A DNA stretch of 64,000 nucleotides, taken from contig NC_054534.1 of assembly GCF_017654505.1 (NCBI RefSeq), forward strand, positions 26,259,689 through 26,323,688. The letters run 5' to 3'. The notes beneath the pieces are model-generated. The model saw nothing but the letters and a program-made list of their open reading frames with translations, did not search any database and was not told where the DNA came from. The DNA is from Polyodon spathula. Lineage: Eukaryota > Chordata > Actinopteri > Acipenseriformes > Polyodontidae. Positions 45,101 through 56,536 of this stretch are shown in pieces. Numbering within the stretch: position 1 is the stretch's first letter; each line of letters begins with the position of its first letter. Position numbers and translations under genes: made by a program.

Positions 45101-46916
45101 GCGACACAGGAACATTTTTGCAATACACATTAAATATTTTATCATGTATCTTCTATAAGCTAAAAGCTCTTTCCTATGGACCAAAAAAGTGTGTTACACA
45201 GCTAACATTTTTATGTACTTTAACATTAAATGCATGCCTTTAAATAAGAGCAGGGTTGAGTTTAAACAAATCACAGCCACCCTATTGAGATAGGAAACCT
45301 CACATCAGCATTTCCAGCACCTTCAATTACATTTTAGTACAGTACACTAAACTGTGTTATATTACAGCAGGTGTGCATGATGGTTTAAATAAAGTAGACT
45401 ACATACCTGTAGTATTTGATGCAAGAAAGATTTCTAACAGGGCATCCAGGGAAACGAGTTAAAGTGAGTGCTGTTGAAAAGCATTATCTGGAAGACATGT
45501 ACTCAACTTCCAAACGCATTATTAACAATAACGCCTCAGCAAAACTGTTTCAGCTGACTGCAGTGAAAAACCTTGCATTAAATCAGTAAGGTCACAGAGC
45601 CGACTTCTTCATTGTTAGGTTACAATGCAAAGTTTTAAATTAATCTCTGCCCTCTTTAACAGACTAAATGTTCTGTTTTACTAAATTCTACATGTAATCC
45701 TAATTTGTATGAGTTTACAGGGGTGTCCACAAGAACGTTTAGTTAAGTTATTGATTCGTGTATTAACACTGCAATTTGAAGCTGTATAGTCAAAAGATAG
45801 GAAGGTTAATTAGCTCTAAAAAGGTAATTTTTAAAAAATATATTATTTACTCAAAATGAAATAAAAACGATTCCACACCTGAGTGTCTGCTATACAGAAG
45901 ACGTTGTATTTGAATGCTGATCAATTACAGACCCGAGGCAATAACATGAAAACAAATATGCAGCTTGTGTAAAACCATCCCTCTGCAATCTATTTAAGTG
46001 TGTGGTTTCTTCAAAGTTCTCGTATAGTAAGCCAACACCTTCGCTGCACCCAAAGTGTTGTGCAAGTATCATAATGAGTGATGATATAATACTGGCTTTT
46101 AAACACTTTATACAGATGCGTCTTCTGCATACAGATTGTACAATAACACATTTGTAATGAATGTCGAGTGTTGCACAATCATATTCAATTTTACATTACA
46201 ATGTGGTAACTTTTTTCCTTTCCCATATATTTTAGTCTTCTGCGCACTTTTCAGAAGGCAGACCTTGTTGAACAAACTGTTAATCACGTCGTTTGTTTAC
46301 ACCCAAATTTAGTATCGCTGTGCAGCAGCAGGTTATAAATTGCATAACCAATAATTCATAATCGTCCAAATTTAGTCCAGAATGCAAAACAAAAATTCGT
46401 ACCGCTGTTGTGAGTGTTATCTTTTAAGTTCTGCATATTTTGAACTTAACCAGCCACATATTTTCACAGACTGGGTAGTCTTTAGCTGCCATGGCCAAAA
46501 CAAATTTGAAGTTAAGGATTATACAGTGATTTCCTTGAAATTATTAGCAGTAATATGCAATCTTTAACAGGTCAAAACAGGAGTAATTTATTTCTTAACA
46601 CCCAGCAAGTATAATGACGACTTTACAACGCGCTTTAATTAGAAACATACATTATACTCCACACAATACATTGCACTGGTATTCAGAAATGCACATTTCA
46701 CTAACTGCACACCGTCGTGTTTATGCTTCAGCCGTACCTAAATAGGAAACGAATACACTAACAGCACAACAGAGAAACGGCTGCTTCCATAACAGTAAAA
46801 GAAATATGTGAACTATTCATCATTCAACAAATCTATGTTTTGTTACTTTTCCTTCTCGTAGAAAATATACAGTTAAAAACGACCATTAACAAATGAATCA
46901 TTTCAAACATTACCTC
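42141..46916. other. KLHL8 first intron (5'UTR intron)
   Basis: About 4.8 kb between the noncoding exon at 46917 and the first coding exon. No nested gene is supported: the longest open frame (43531-43914 plus, 127 codons) lacks any domain and is AT-driven. A tracts occur at 43676-43684 and 44938-44951. Confidence 0.55.
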
Positions 46917-47000
46917 ATCCTTCCTTGCAAACACTGAATACTCGACTTCACCAGTTTAGTGCACTGACTGCGCCGGCGCACAGCGGCCAGTGGTGCACAG
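46917..47000 (-). other. KLHL8: KLHL8 noncoding first exon (putative)
   Basis: On the minus strand a transcript starting near 47000 would run through GTGAAGTCGAGTATTCAG to GGATGAG and meet donor GTAATG at 46916. The exon lies directly below the promoter motifs. The transcription start is inferred. Confidence 0.5.
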
Positions 47001-47022
47001 AACACTGGGTAATGTAGTTATT
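46965..47022 (-). promoter_or_regulatory. KLHL8: KLHL8 promoter core with NRF1-like and ZNF143-like motifs
   Basis: TGCGCCGGCGCA at 46969-46980 is a perfect 12-bp palindrome close to the NRF1 site. On the minus strand ACTACATTACCCAGTGTTC at about 47001-47019 resembles the ZNF143/STAF site (ACTACAATTCCC). It is the only GC-rich island for several kb, with no TATA box, as in housekeeping genes. Confidence 0.5.
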
Positions 47023-47189
47023 TTTTATTTATTATGTTCCATTCTCTTTTAAAGCTACACTGTCAAACAGTTATACTAAATATTTAAGTGGAATTGTATT
47101 ACCGAGTACTGTATTATATTCCTTCTCCATAGTTTACTTTCCGGAGCTCGTGCTAGCAAAACAAAAAAAGGACACATATTGGTATAACA

Positions 47190-48050
47190 CAGGGGTGTCA
47201 AACTCAAGGTACCCTTGTAGGTACTTTATCTGACCCCAACCAAAGTTCATTCGTTACAGTGTCATTTGGCCCAGCCCAGTTTGAGTCTATTGGGTTATTA
47301 CACGTAAGAACTCCAAATCCCATCAGCCATCAGAAAAGTAGCGGGAAGCACAGAGCTAAAGAAACCGAAGACAGCGAGAGACAGCCAATCATATCCCGTG
47401 CTTGGTGCTTAAAGCGTGTTTTCCGTTAGACACTGTAGCGGCCTACTGACCGTCAAAAACGGTAATAAAACTCCCAAAATGTACAAGAAAAGAAAGATCG
47501 ATAAGGAAGGCAGATTGTTTCAGGAAAGGTGGGAGTTTGAATGTCTGTTTGTAGAGCAGCAAGAAAACCCCATTTGCTTGGTATGTAAGGGAAGTATTGC
47601 AGTGATGAAATAATTCAATTTAAGGCGTCACTGTGAAATGAAACATAAAGAATTAAAAAGAACCCTTGATTTACAGCAGAATATGTTTAAAAAGGCAAAA
47701 AGTGAAAGTGATGCGGCAGTAAAGGCAAGTTACCGGGGCATTCTAAAACGCTCAACGTTGCTTAATGTGCTAAAGAACGTAGCTAAAAAGTCCTCATTTG
47801 GCACAATATTAGCCCACAAAGAGTACCATATATGATATAAATTGTGTGAGTGTACATAAAGAGAAAATATATAAAACACACGTTAAGTCTTGTTTTCCCA
47901 TCATAAAAATGCGCTTTACGTGGCTTAATGTACTAAAAAATACAGCTACAAAGTCCAAATTTGGCACGATATTAGCCCACAAAGGGTACAACATATGATA
48001 TAAATTATGTGACTGTATGATTATGAATAGGAAATATATAAAACCCATTC
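47190..48050 (+). mobile_element. hAT (Charlie-like) transposon 5' fragment with BED-finger ORF
   Basis: CAGGGGTGTCAAACTCAAGG at 47190 is a typical hAT-Charlie end. The frame from 47481 reads YKKRKIDKEGRLFQERWEFE, CLFVEQQENPICLVCKGS, AVMK, TAA stop, FNLRRHCEMKHK, LKRTLD. C-x2-C...H-x4-H is the BED zinc finger found in GTF2IRD2-like transposase genes. One in-frame stop (47610-47612) breaks it. The catalytic region is absent. Downstream DNA at 47761-48046 is a 163-bp tandem duplication. Confidence 0.75.
47761..48046. repeat. 163-bp tandem duplication
   Basis: CTTAATGTGCTAAA at 47761 recurs as CTTAATGTACTAAA at 47924, followed in both by GGCACRATATTAGCCCACAA, ATATGATATAAATT and GAAATATATAAAAC. 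The copies differ at about one base in eight. Confidence 0.85.
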
Positions 48051-48480
48051 TGAAAATAAATGCATTATTTCCTGTACTAAATCTCTTCTATCACCCTCTC
48101 CTCCATTTTTAATTGCCTATAAACCTGCTAAGGAATCTGAAAAGATTACTGCTTTATTGCCAATATAATCCCGATCGATTCTGCTGTCGTAACTGACACA
48201 TCATATATAATACGTTGATGCTTTCACACCAGAAGTATCTGAATATAATAAGCTGCTGCAACCCTGCCATTATCTGTATTTTTTTTTTACCCATCTGTAA
48301 AAAATGTACAGCAATTCTCCCAATCATTATTTACCGATCTCAGTACACGTTTACAAAATTCACCTCTGTCCTTGGTCTTCTATTTGTCTTTCAACAAAGA
48401 CAAATCAATCAGAGGAGTTTTAAAACACCACAGACCAATATTGGATTGTACTTTTTTTAATGTCACCCTTCCTAAACAAT
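48051..48480. other. No gene seen
   Basis: AT-rich sequence between the hAT and LINE fragments. It may include LINE 3' sequence. Confidence 0.4.
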
Positions 48481-49900
48481 ATCACAATGTTTCCTGATCC
48501 TCTATCTTTTTCAATTCTCACCCCAATAGGGTTATCACCCACATGTCCTTTCTCTCTTCATTAAATTACCTTAACCCAATACCGAATTCTCAGCATGTTT
48601 CTTCTTAAATAGAATGGCATTTCCCCAGTACTTGCAATGCTGCAGCCGGAGATGAGCACAGTGCTCCACTACGTACTCTACAGCTATAGCTTGTACCACA
48701 TCCAGTTTCCCAAATCCTTACTGACCACCTCCTTGTACATCATACATCCATAATCCAGTATCTGTCTAATCAATGCTCTATCAATATCCAACAACACTGC
48801 TGCCATCTACTGTTTATTAACAACTACCATTGAACCTCTGACACTAAACATCAAATCTGGTCCATTGCACATCTATTACTTCTAAATCCCCCTTGAATTT
48901 TTACCAACAACAGATTTTTTTTTCTAAGAAATACAACAGTCTATAATTTATCTTTCTTTCCATTATCTTTCCAAAATCAGATGTCAGGGAAATTGGCTTA
49001 TATGAACTTGGTTTACTTACATCCTTATCTGGCTTTCCGATAGGAATCACTACTACATGTTTCCAACTATTAAGAATCCTACCTGTCTTCCAAACTAAAT
49101 GAAACAGCTGTAGCACAACCAGTAAACATCAATCTGACATTTTTTCTAACATCATGTAACAAATTATGTCCTTTCCTGGTGCGGTTTTTCCTCCCTCTTT
49201 TAATTTATTTTATCCCAAACTTCATATTCATAGCATTTTCCACTTCCTCTGAATTCTCCAGAATATCCTCCTTTCCTTAAATTCCTCACTCCAATTCTTT
49301 CTACTACTAACTTTAGCAAAAGCCTCGACCAACACCTCCTCATCTTCTACATACTCTTTATCCCCCTTTAGTATGGGAATCTCTTTAAAACCACTTGGTA
49401 ACCCATTCATACCCTGCATTCTCCTCCACACGCCTCCCTGGATGTTGTGTCACTGATTTCACCACACCATTTTCAACAACTACTTTTTTTGTTTGCCCTT
49501 TTAATAACCCTTTGTGCTATGGCCTTTTTTATAATCCATCAAGTCTTCAAAATTCCTACTATTTTTAATTTTAACCAAGGCCCTATTTCTTAACTTCTAA
49601 CTAACTGCATCCTCCCTCCATGGCACCGGATTCCACACTTCTAGGTTTATTAATTGGGATTGACTCATTTGCCACATTAATAATGGCTGCAGTCACCTTT
49701 TCACAAAAAGCATCCACATCACTAGAAACTAATGAATTGTTAATGACCTCCTCACATTTAAAAGCATACAAATCCCAATTTACTCTCTTGCAATTCCACC
49801 TAGCACACCTTTCTTTTCTATTATCAGTAAAACATCCTCTTACATTTTCAGCTCACTACTTGTTAATCAGAGAAAACTAAATGGCTGAGGCCCTACAAAT
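48480..49900 (-). mobile_element. LINE ORF2 fragment, internally deleted
   Basis: On the minus strand, from 49880 down, NWDLYAFKCEEVINNSLVSS DVDAF is typical of the region between endonuclease and RT. Then WKHVVVIPIGKPDKDVSKPS, SYKPISLTS, FGKIMERKINYRLLYFLE is RT domain start (I/Jockey-like pattern). Lower down, MAAVLLDIDRA is followed almost at once by LIRQILDYGCMMYKEVVSKD, which belongs far downstream. The catalytic core in between is missing and several frames are needed, so this is a dead copy. Confidence 0.75.
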
Positions 49901-50714
49901 GTATATACTGTGGTGTGTTGTATTTTTGTAAATAGTTTTTTAAGAACAAGACCCGCTGCCAGACAAGCTTGTTTACAGGGAATCACAGCCGAGGATTGGA
50001 TGGCTGGGGTTCCTTGACCGGCTGGTTAGGAGCCAAGGACTAGGACAACAAACCTGTCTTGTGTAGAGAAACTAAAAACTTCTGGCCAACCCTCTGACAT
50101 TGCACGCACACTGAAAAGGGAACTTTGCTTTTGTCTATATTGGTGTGCTGAACTTAATTCCAAGTTATCTGTTTCATGTTGCATCTCACAAGGCTGTCCT
50201 GTTGAGCAAAATAGAAATCAATACAATCAATAAACACATCTACAACTTTTCCTCAAATCTGCATTTTTACCAGTAGGGTGGTACTGCACTCCAGTCAGGT
50301 ACTGTTTTATTTTATTTAAACTGTAACACAGGAGCCCCATTTGGAAGTGTGGCAAAGTGCTTTGCAGTGTACAGATGAAGAAGTTATGCAGTGATCAATA
50401 ACAGACAATGATAATCTAGGTGCAAGGGTATTTTATTTTTATAATCCAAAATCACTTGACAACTGTAAATAATAATGAATGGTACTGCACAAGGCTGTGT
50501 ACTACTCAGTTTAACCCAGGGGTTCAGTCCCGAAACAATAAACACAGTCTTTAATACACCCACAATATACAAACATGGTCACCTGTCCAAAATGGGTGCT
50601 GGGGTGCTTGTGGTGCAAATACAACGTATCCTTAAACAAGTGCAGTGTTGTCCCGGTTTTAATCTGGGCAGTAGCGACAGCTCCGGATCGTGTTAGCCGT
50701 CTAAACAAACAAGT
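49901..50714. other. Intergenic, no gene seen
   Basis: No domain-bearing frame or clear repeat. Short frames at 50384-50708 look like chance. Confidence 0.5.
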
Positions 50715-51444
50715 ATAATTAGTAGGGATGGCAGAAGGGATCAGAAGCTTCGAGTCCGTGTCGGACCTATCAAAGCCAAGGGTTTTGAAGCAAATGGTCG
50801 AAGCCTCATCTGAACCTAAATTTCCATGTCATCACGCTTTCCGTTTGTCCTGTCCCATATGCGTAACATCGCACCAGCGATGGGATGACGATACCAGTTC
50901 TTTTGGATGACGATGAAAACTATTGTTTAAACAATGTTCTTATGCGTCTCCGTCTGGGTTTTAATGACAGCTATATTATTAATGACATGGCAGACTTACC
51001 GCACGTGACTTTTGACGTGCACTCCGAAAAACAAGTGTTAAGGCATTATATAATATATATAATATATAAATATATATATATATATATATTATATTATATG
51101 AATAATGTAGTGCGTGTCGGTAAATGTATTTGGAAGGTTATGTGTTGTGTTTTAAATAGCTTGACAATAGTCGACATTCATTAAAACTTTCTCGAATTTA
51201 TATGCAGCAGTATCACGTTTATAGATTGTTGTTATACTTGGAAGACACGGGATAGCAGTTCGCGGTCAAAGCAAGATGTATATCAGTTGTATTCTAATGC
51301 AATAAAAAAATTAAACACGTTGTCACTGATTCGTCCATATTTCATTGTTGACCTTTAACAACGTGTTTTTGTCACAAGCATCAAGGAAATGTCATGTTTG
51401 CTATATTCCATGTCTAAACTTGTTCGTTCATTCAGGGAGATTTC

Positions 51445-51503
<59 letters not shown>

Positions 51504-51717
51504 CGGGTTATAAATGGATCATATATTACCATAGGCAGATAGCGGTTTGCTTGGTTTCTGAGTCGCGTGATGAATTACCATACTCCCACCCGCCACCAGA
51601 TGTCACTGTTTAGCGCGAAGCCCCAATTGCTTCAAATCAGTGAACAAATTTTGAAGCAATTGCTTCAAGTAGCTCATTGCTTCGAAAAGCCTAATTTTTC
51701 TCATCACTAATAATTAG
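50715..51717. mobile_element. Non-autonomous hAT element with 8-bp target duplication
   Basis: ATAATTAG occurs at 50715-50722 and 51710-51717, flanking an element of 987 bp (50723-51709). Ends read TAGGGATGGCAG and, inverted, TAGTGATGAGAA. Subterminal GAAGC/GCTTC words recur (TTTTGAAGCAA, TCGAAGCC; AATTGCTTCAA, GCTTCGAAAAG). An 8-bp duplication plus short imperfect ends is diagnostic of hAT. No transposase frame. It carries (TA)n near 51043-51090 and (ATT)n at 51447-51502. Confidence 0.85.
51447..51502. repeat. (ATT)n microsatellite
   Basis: Eighteen or so ATT units inside the hAT element; they give a poly-isoleucine or poly-tyrosine artefact frame. Confidence 0.95.
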
Positions 51718-53670
51718 ACACGATAAACACAAACAAGACACTCACTTTCATTCAGTGTTTGCTTTAACCATAACAAAGGAACAGATCATCTCGCTACGCT
51801 CCCCTTATATACCGTCAATCATGACCGCTTGGTTATCGATTGCAACCGCTACTCCAATCTGCGGCTGCCACATCGATTCCCTTCCCGGTCGATGATTTAG
51901 TGTACCGTAGCTCCGACCCGTTTCCCAGGGCACTCTGTTCCCTTTACACAGCGCCTGCACAGCTCAGGAGGGAGATTTATCACCAATAATAATTCTGTCT
52001 GTCACAGGAAGCCAACAGGAATGAGCCATTAATTATCTTTCTAGTTTGATGATGTTGAGTTATTGTATTGCTCTTTTGTTCATTGCACTTGGATCTAAGT
52101 CCGTTTTAACCCAGGCTCCCAGATGTGAAAGACATACTGTAATGAATTAGCATTTTACCTGCTGAATACTCTCTAAAAGAGACCTGACTTCTATTATTAA
52201 CTAACTAAGACAGGAGTGTTAGATCTCATAATACTGTTTTTTTATCAATACACATTTTGTTGATCCACTGCACCTCCTTGATCAAACCAGTTAATAAATG
52301 ATGTAGCAACTTCTCTGAAATCAAGGCCAAGACCCACTATTACCTGGCTGCTGGTTGACTGAACCATGTGACCTAGACATGAATTCACAGTACTTGGCAG
52401 TTACAGAATCTGGAACACTGTCACAAGCTGAGAGGTGCTACTCATTAGATTCTGTCAGCAGACCTTTTTAGAAACAAAAAGGCCACGTGTTCCACTGGTT
52501 TTGGTAAATCCATGTCCTCAATTTCCGTGCATATCCAGGAACTCAAACTGAAGTTATTTAACTTACCGAAGGCTCTGGCTGCACAAAATGTAATCCATAA
52601 TCCAGTTGCTTGCAGTAAATGCATGTTACCACCAGAGGGGCCTGTTATAAACTGTCCTTTTTTTGTAGACGATAATTCAGAACTAATATCCCACCCAGTC
52701 ATTCTCCACCGGTTGCAAATGAATAACATTTTGGGTGCTGCTGTTCCTTAAAATATATTTATCCTATTCAAGAGAAGTGGGAAATCATGCAACATATATA
52801 ACATGTTCATTTAGAGGACATTCTATACAATAATCTAATTTTAACGGTTTCTAACTAAGTTTCATGTTTAAAAAAAACATCAAAAGAAAAAGACATAGAT
52901 AGTAGGGGATGACCCTAGTAATAAATTGGCACATATACAGTAAATTAGATCAGGTTCAGATTTTAAAACCAGAACACAGTACTGGAAAAATGTTAGCCCT
53001 GTAGATGCCTATTCCAAACCTCAGTTCTTCAATTATTAAACGTATTGGATGGACCCTTTTTAATAAAATGTACAATAGTTATTATATTACCTTCCATTTT
53101 ACAAACACCTCTGTCATGTTGTGTGCAACATCCAAGCTGGGTGGAACTCTCATACACTGTACCATCAGTAGACCATCACACTTAGCATTGGAATGACACC
53201 GAAGTCACTGCTGGTGGTTGTGCTGTGTATATAACTCAAACATTGCAAGGTTTCCTATTTGGAACCCTTTCAGCTAGAGAAGACACCCTGGAGGAGGGCT
53301 GAAAAGGATTGGCAATGCAATCCAGCAGTGTGGAGTGATCGGTGCATTATGGCTCGATGCTTGCCTGTTCACCGATTACCAGGTCCCTACCTATAACAAG
53401 AGACGTGGGTGCACACATTTAAAACAGGACCCACATTTGCTTGGTTAAGTCATGCTGAGGATTTAGCTCACGTTGGTTAAATACACAGTACTGAGTAGCA
53501 AATGCCACCCACGTGTGTTTCAAAGTGGGAAAACCCTTACTATGCCTTATTGCTTTATAGTGTGTGTGGTTCTTTCATAACCTAACATTTCAGACAGCCA
53601 TATCAAATGGTACTGCATTCCAGGTAACAATTACTAACTTAGTTTATTAACTTTTTTGTGCTTCAATAAG
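51718..53670. other. Intergenic, unassigned
   Basis: A minus-strand frame at 52729-52445 (ELSSTKKGQFITGPSGGNMH, LWITFCAARAFG then GTAAGT) looks slightly protein-like but matches nothing I know; it could be a transposon remnant. The rest holds nothing I can support. Confidence 0.4.
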
Positions 53671-53936
53671 ATAGGCTTGGTGGTCCAGTGGTTCGAGAAA
53701 AGGGCTTGTTACCAGGAGGTTCCCAATTCAATCCCAGTTTAGCTACTGACTGTGTGTGACCCTAAGCAAGTCACTTAACCTCCTTGTGCGCCGTCCTTCG
53801 GATGAAATGTAAAACAAACAAGGTCCTATTGTAAGTAACTCTGTAGCAGCAGCTGTGATGCATAGTTCACCCCTTAGTCTCTGTAAGTTGCTTTTGATAA
53901 AAAGCGTCTGCTAAATGACTAATTACTAATAATAAA
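53671..53936 (+). repeat. tRNA-derived SINE with fish-type 3' tail
   Basis: TGGTCCAGTGG (box A) and a degenerate TTCCCAATTCAATCCC box B open the element. The body has CTAAGCAAGTCACTTAACCT and AAGGTCCTATTGTAAGT. It ends in AAGCGTCTGCTAAATGACTA, the conserved tail shared by many fish SINEs and their partner LINEs, then a TAA-rich end. The same family as 61271. Confidence 0.8.
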
Positions 53937-54247
53937 GGCTCTGTGTATATTAACTTTTAGGTTTGCTTCAGACATCCCGGGAATATATTGAAACATTCTT
54001 TATGACTCGTAACCCCCCCCCCAAAAAAAAAAGCACAACATGGAAAATTATAATTAGAACAATTATCTGTATACAATTAATAACCTGCAAATTGTTTAAA
54101 TATCAGTACATATATTACAGAAAAATGACTGGACTGCAGATAGTCTTATACATTAATTGATTTTTAATATATATATTTCATTGTTTACAGAAGGTATGAA
54201 AACAATAATCGTTCTTTAAGATGCAATAAAAAATACTCTCAGACTGG

Positions 54248-54405
54248 CTACTTGGTGGTCATAGCCACACCCTTTTTGACCCACGTGTTACTGTTGAGAA
54301 GCGACAGCATAAAACGAGCCACATCCCCTCGGCCCACTGAGTTTCCAACTGGATATCCACTGGAGTCAGGGACAAAGTAGCCTTCGTGGGTTAGGAATTC
54401 TTTGG
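54248..54405 (-). CDS. NmrA/BLVRB-like reductase exon 4
   Basis: Reads KEFLTHEGYFVPDSSGYPVG, NSVGRGDVARFMLSLL, ending GVAMTTK and TAG at 54248-54250. V-G-R-G-D-V-A-R-F is the usual C-terminal helix start. Confidence 0.85.
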
Positions 54406-56528
54406 CTGCAAGTGATCAATAAGGTCAATTTAAATATACATGTATGAAATGAAGCAAACTAGGTTCCTATCTGTTTTGTTGCTGCAGATCAGTGCCAGGC
54501 TGGAGATGTAGTGTTTGTGCATTTTCAAACGAGGAACTCTGATTCTGTACCAGGTAATACATAGCGCTCAGTTTCTATGCTTTACTCTCTGGAAGTCTTC
54601 TACTGCTTCACACCTAAGTCGTTTCAGCTCAGCAGTGTCTTCTCGTCAAAGCATGTCAGTGAACAGGGGAAGCAGCAACTTGCTGGTTAATGAGAGGCAT
54701 TAAAGGGGTGGGGACACTTTCACTCTCCAAGGGAAATGACCAAGGAAGAGCAACACTGCCTGAAACTCTGCCCATCAACATGGTTTCGGATTAATGTCAT
54801 CTTCAAATGAAAACACGTGTTGTATATAATATGTTTTTATTTTAAAACTCTACGAGAGCTGACTTGCGGAAGAAAGTGGACAACTGACAAGATTTAAGGA
54901 ATTTGTGTGCTTGCTACTATCACTTTTTAGCATTCTTTGTCATTTTGAATAGTTCTATTGTTTTAAAATGAAGATTATCATTTTTCTCTATTGCTAAATT
55001 TAACTGATTTCGTATATGTGTGTTTTTACTGTACTTGAGAAACCATGTGATTCTGTCCTTTCAACTCTGTTGACTCCACCTGCATTATAGTATGAAAGTA
55101 TTCAGTCACAAGTTGAACAATCGATACAGAGGAACTGCATGTATAGTGTAGTGGGTTCACTCAGGTCACAGTTAAAATAATGATTGAAAACAACAGTGAA
55201 ATGATAAAGGGGCCTATTGTACACCTAGTGCATCTTTAAATTAACAAGATATTTCCTGAAATATAACCTAAAACACCCTCTTTAGTGGAAAAGGTGAAGT
55301 GGTCATTTTTGCCTGAGAAAAGACAAACATTTTACCTGATGCTGGTTGGTTCCTAAGCCCAGGAGGTCTCACCACAGTCCAGTTAATGTCATCACAATTC
55401 TGCTGTAAAAAGGTTTCCATCTGATGCATATTGGTCAGCACACTTCGAATCATTGGCAGCAGAAAAAAGCGTATCAGGTAAAAGGACTGCGTCCCAGAAT
55501 TAGCTGAGAATAGACACAATACAACAACAAAATACAACGCTAATCATGTCAGTTTAAAATGGGGGACTGAATCATTTAGGAAGGCACTATCACGTCAATG
55601 CAACAGCAGTTTTGATCTTGATAAAAAAAAAATGTAAAAAAAACCCTGTCAATGTATAACACATCAAAGAGAAATGCTATTTTATTGTGCTGGCCACTCC
55701 TTACATGTTTGCCTGGTTTAAAAACTATGGTCCAGGAACCCAAGATATAGAAGTATAACCAAACTGACACATGGAAGTCAGGCATAAAGGTCTGGGAACC
55801 CCTGTACTGCATGGAAACTAACATTATTATACAATATGACTGGCTCAAATAAAATAGGTCAAGTGTAAAAAGGCTACAAGATGATAATGATGTTTTCTTG
55901 TTGGACGAATAACATGTTTCTTTCAGCTTTGATTAATTCTGAGCGGCACATCATTACATTCAATTATCAATAAAACCAAGAAACTTCTTAGTCCAGTTTA
56001 CAAAAACTTTCTACCGTCAGCCATTAAGGATTTTATTCCAATTTGATGTTATAGTTGTTTATACTGAATACAGCTTTACTTACGTTCAGTGTACCAAGAT
56101 GTCATGGCAATCACTCTGTTAACTTTTGCCTGGCGCATGGCATTCACTGCAGCTTTCATAGAATCAGTATACCCTGTGATGTAGGAGAAGAAGGCTGGAG
56201 AAAACCCCAGGCAGGATATAACAGCATCGTGATCTTTGAAGTGAGCGCTAAGACTTTCCTCTGAGAAAATGTTTGCTTCGATGACCTGAAACATTGAATA
56301 CAGTAAAAAGCTAGCAGTATCATTCAAATAGATTTAACTACTAAATTTGCTTTGCTTTTAACTACGGCTTTGTAAATAACAAACGTACTGTACCTTCAAG
56401 TTATCGTGTTCAACTGTCAGTTTGCTTGGAGTCCGAACTAGCGCGGTGACCATGTGGCCCTGTTGCAATGCCTGTCTCACCAGGTTTTGACCAGTTTGCC
56501 CTGTGGCGCCCAGCACAGCAAGCTTCAT
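54248..56528 (-). CDS. NmrA/BLVRB-like NAD(P)-binding reductase
   Basis: Four coding exons with consensus borders and matching phases: 56528-56394, 56285-56084, 55503-55336, 54405-54248; 663 nt, 220 residues. The N-terminus MKLAVLGATGQTGQNLVRQA has the GATGxTG dinucleotide loop of extended SDR/NmrA proteins, LISCLGF-like ISCLGFS closes the Rossmann half, MTSWYTE is the active-site strand region, NWTVVRPPGL is the typical VVRPxxL motif. Human BLVRB (206 residues, flavin and biliverdin IX-beta reductase) is the nearest family I know; this looks like a fish paralogue rather than BLVRB itself. Presumed cytosolic. Substrate unknown. No lesions. Confidence 0.85.
55336..55503 (-). CDS. NmrA/BLVRB-like reductase exon 3
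   Basis: Reads NSGTQSFYLIRFFLLPMIRS, then MHQMETFLQQNCDDINWTVV, RPPGLRNQPASG, to donor GTAAAA. Confidence 0.85.
56084..56285 (-). CDS. NmrA/BLVRB-like reductase exon 2
   Basis: Reads VIEANIFSEESLSAHFKDHD, AVISCLGFSPAFF, then AAVNAMRQAKVNRVIAMTSW. The donor is GTAAGT. Confidence 0.88.
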
Positions 56529-56536
56529 CCTTCAAG
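56394..56536 (-). CDS. NmrA/BLVRB-like reductase exon with start codon
   Basis: Acceptor GTTTTTACAG at 56537, eight bases of leader, then ATG at 56528. It encodes the cofactor-binding GATGQTG loop and ends HDNLK at donor GTACAG. An acceptor before the ATG implies an upstream noncoding exon, which was not located. Confidence 0.88.

Noticed and set aside
51345..51613. Poly-isoleucine and poly-tyrosine frames
   Set aside because: Artefacts of the (ATT)n microsatellite in the hAT element.
52445..52729. Minus-strand frame with TGPSGGNMHLLQATG and a GTAAGT donor
   Set aside because: Protein-like but no family recognised and no partner exon; left as unassigned.
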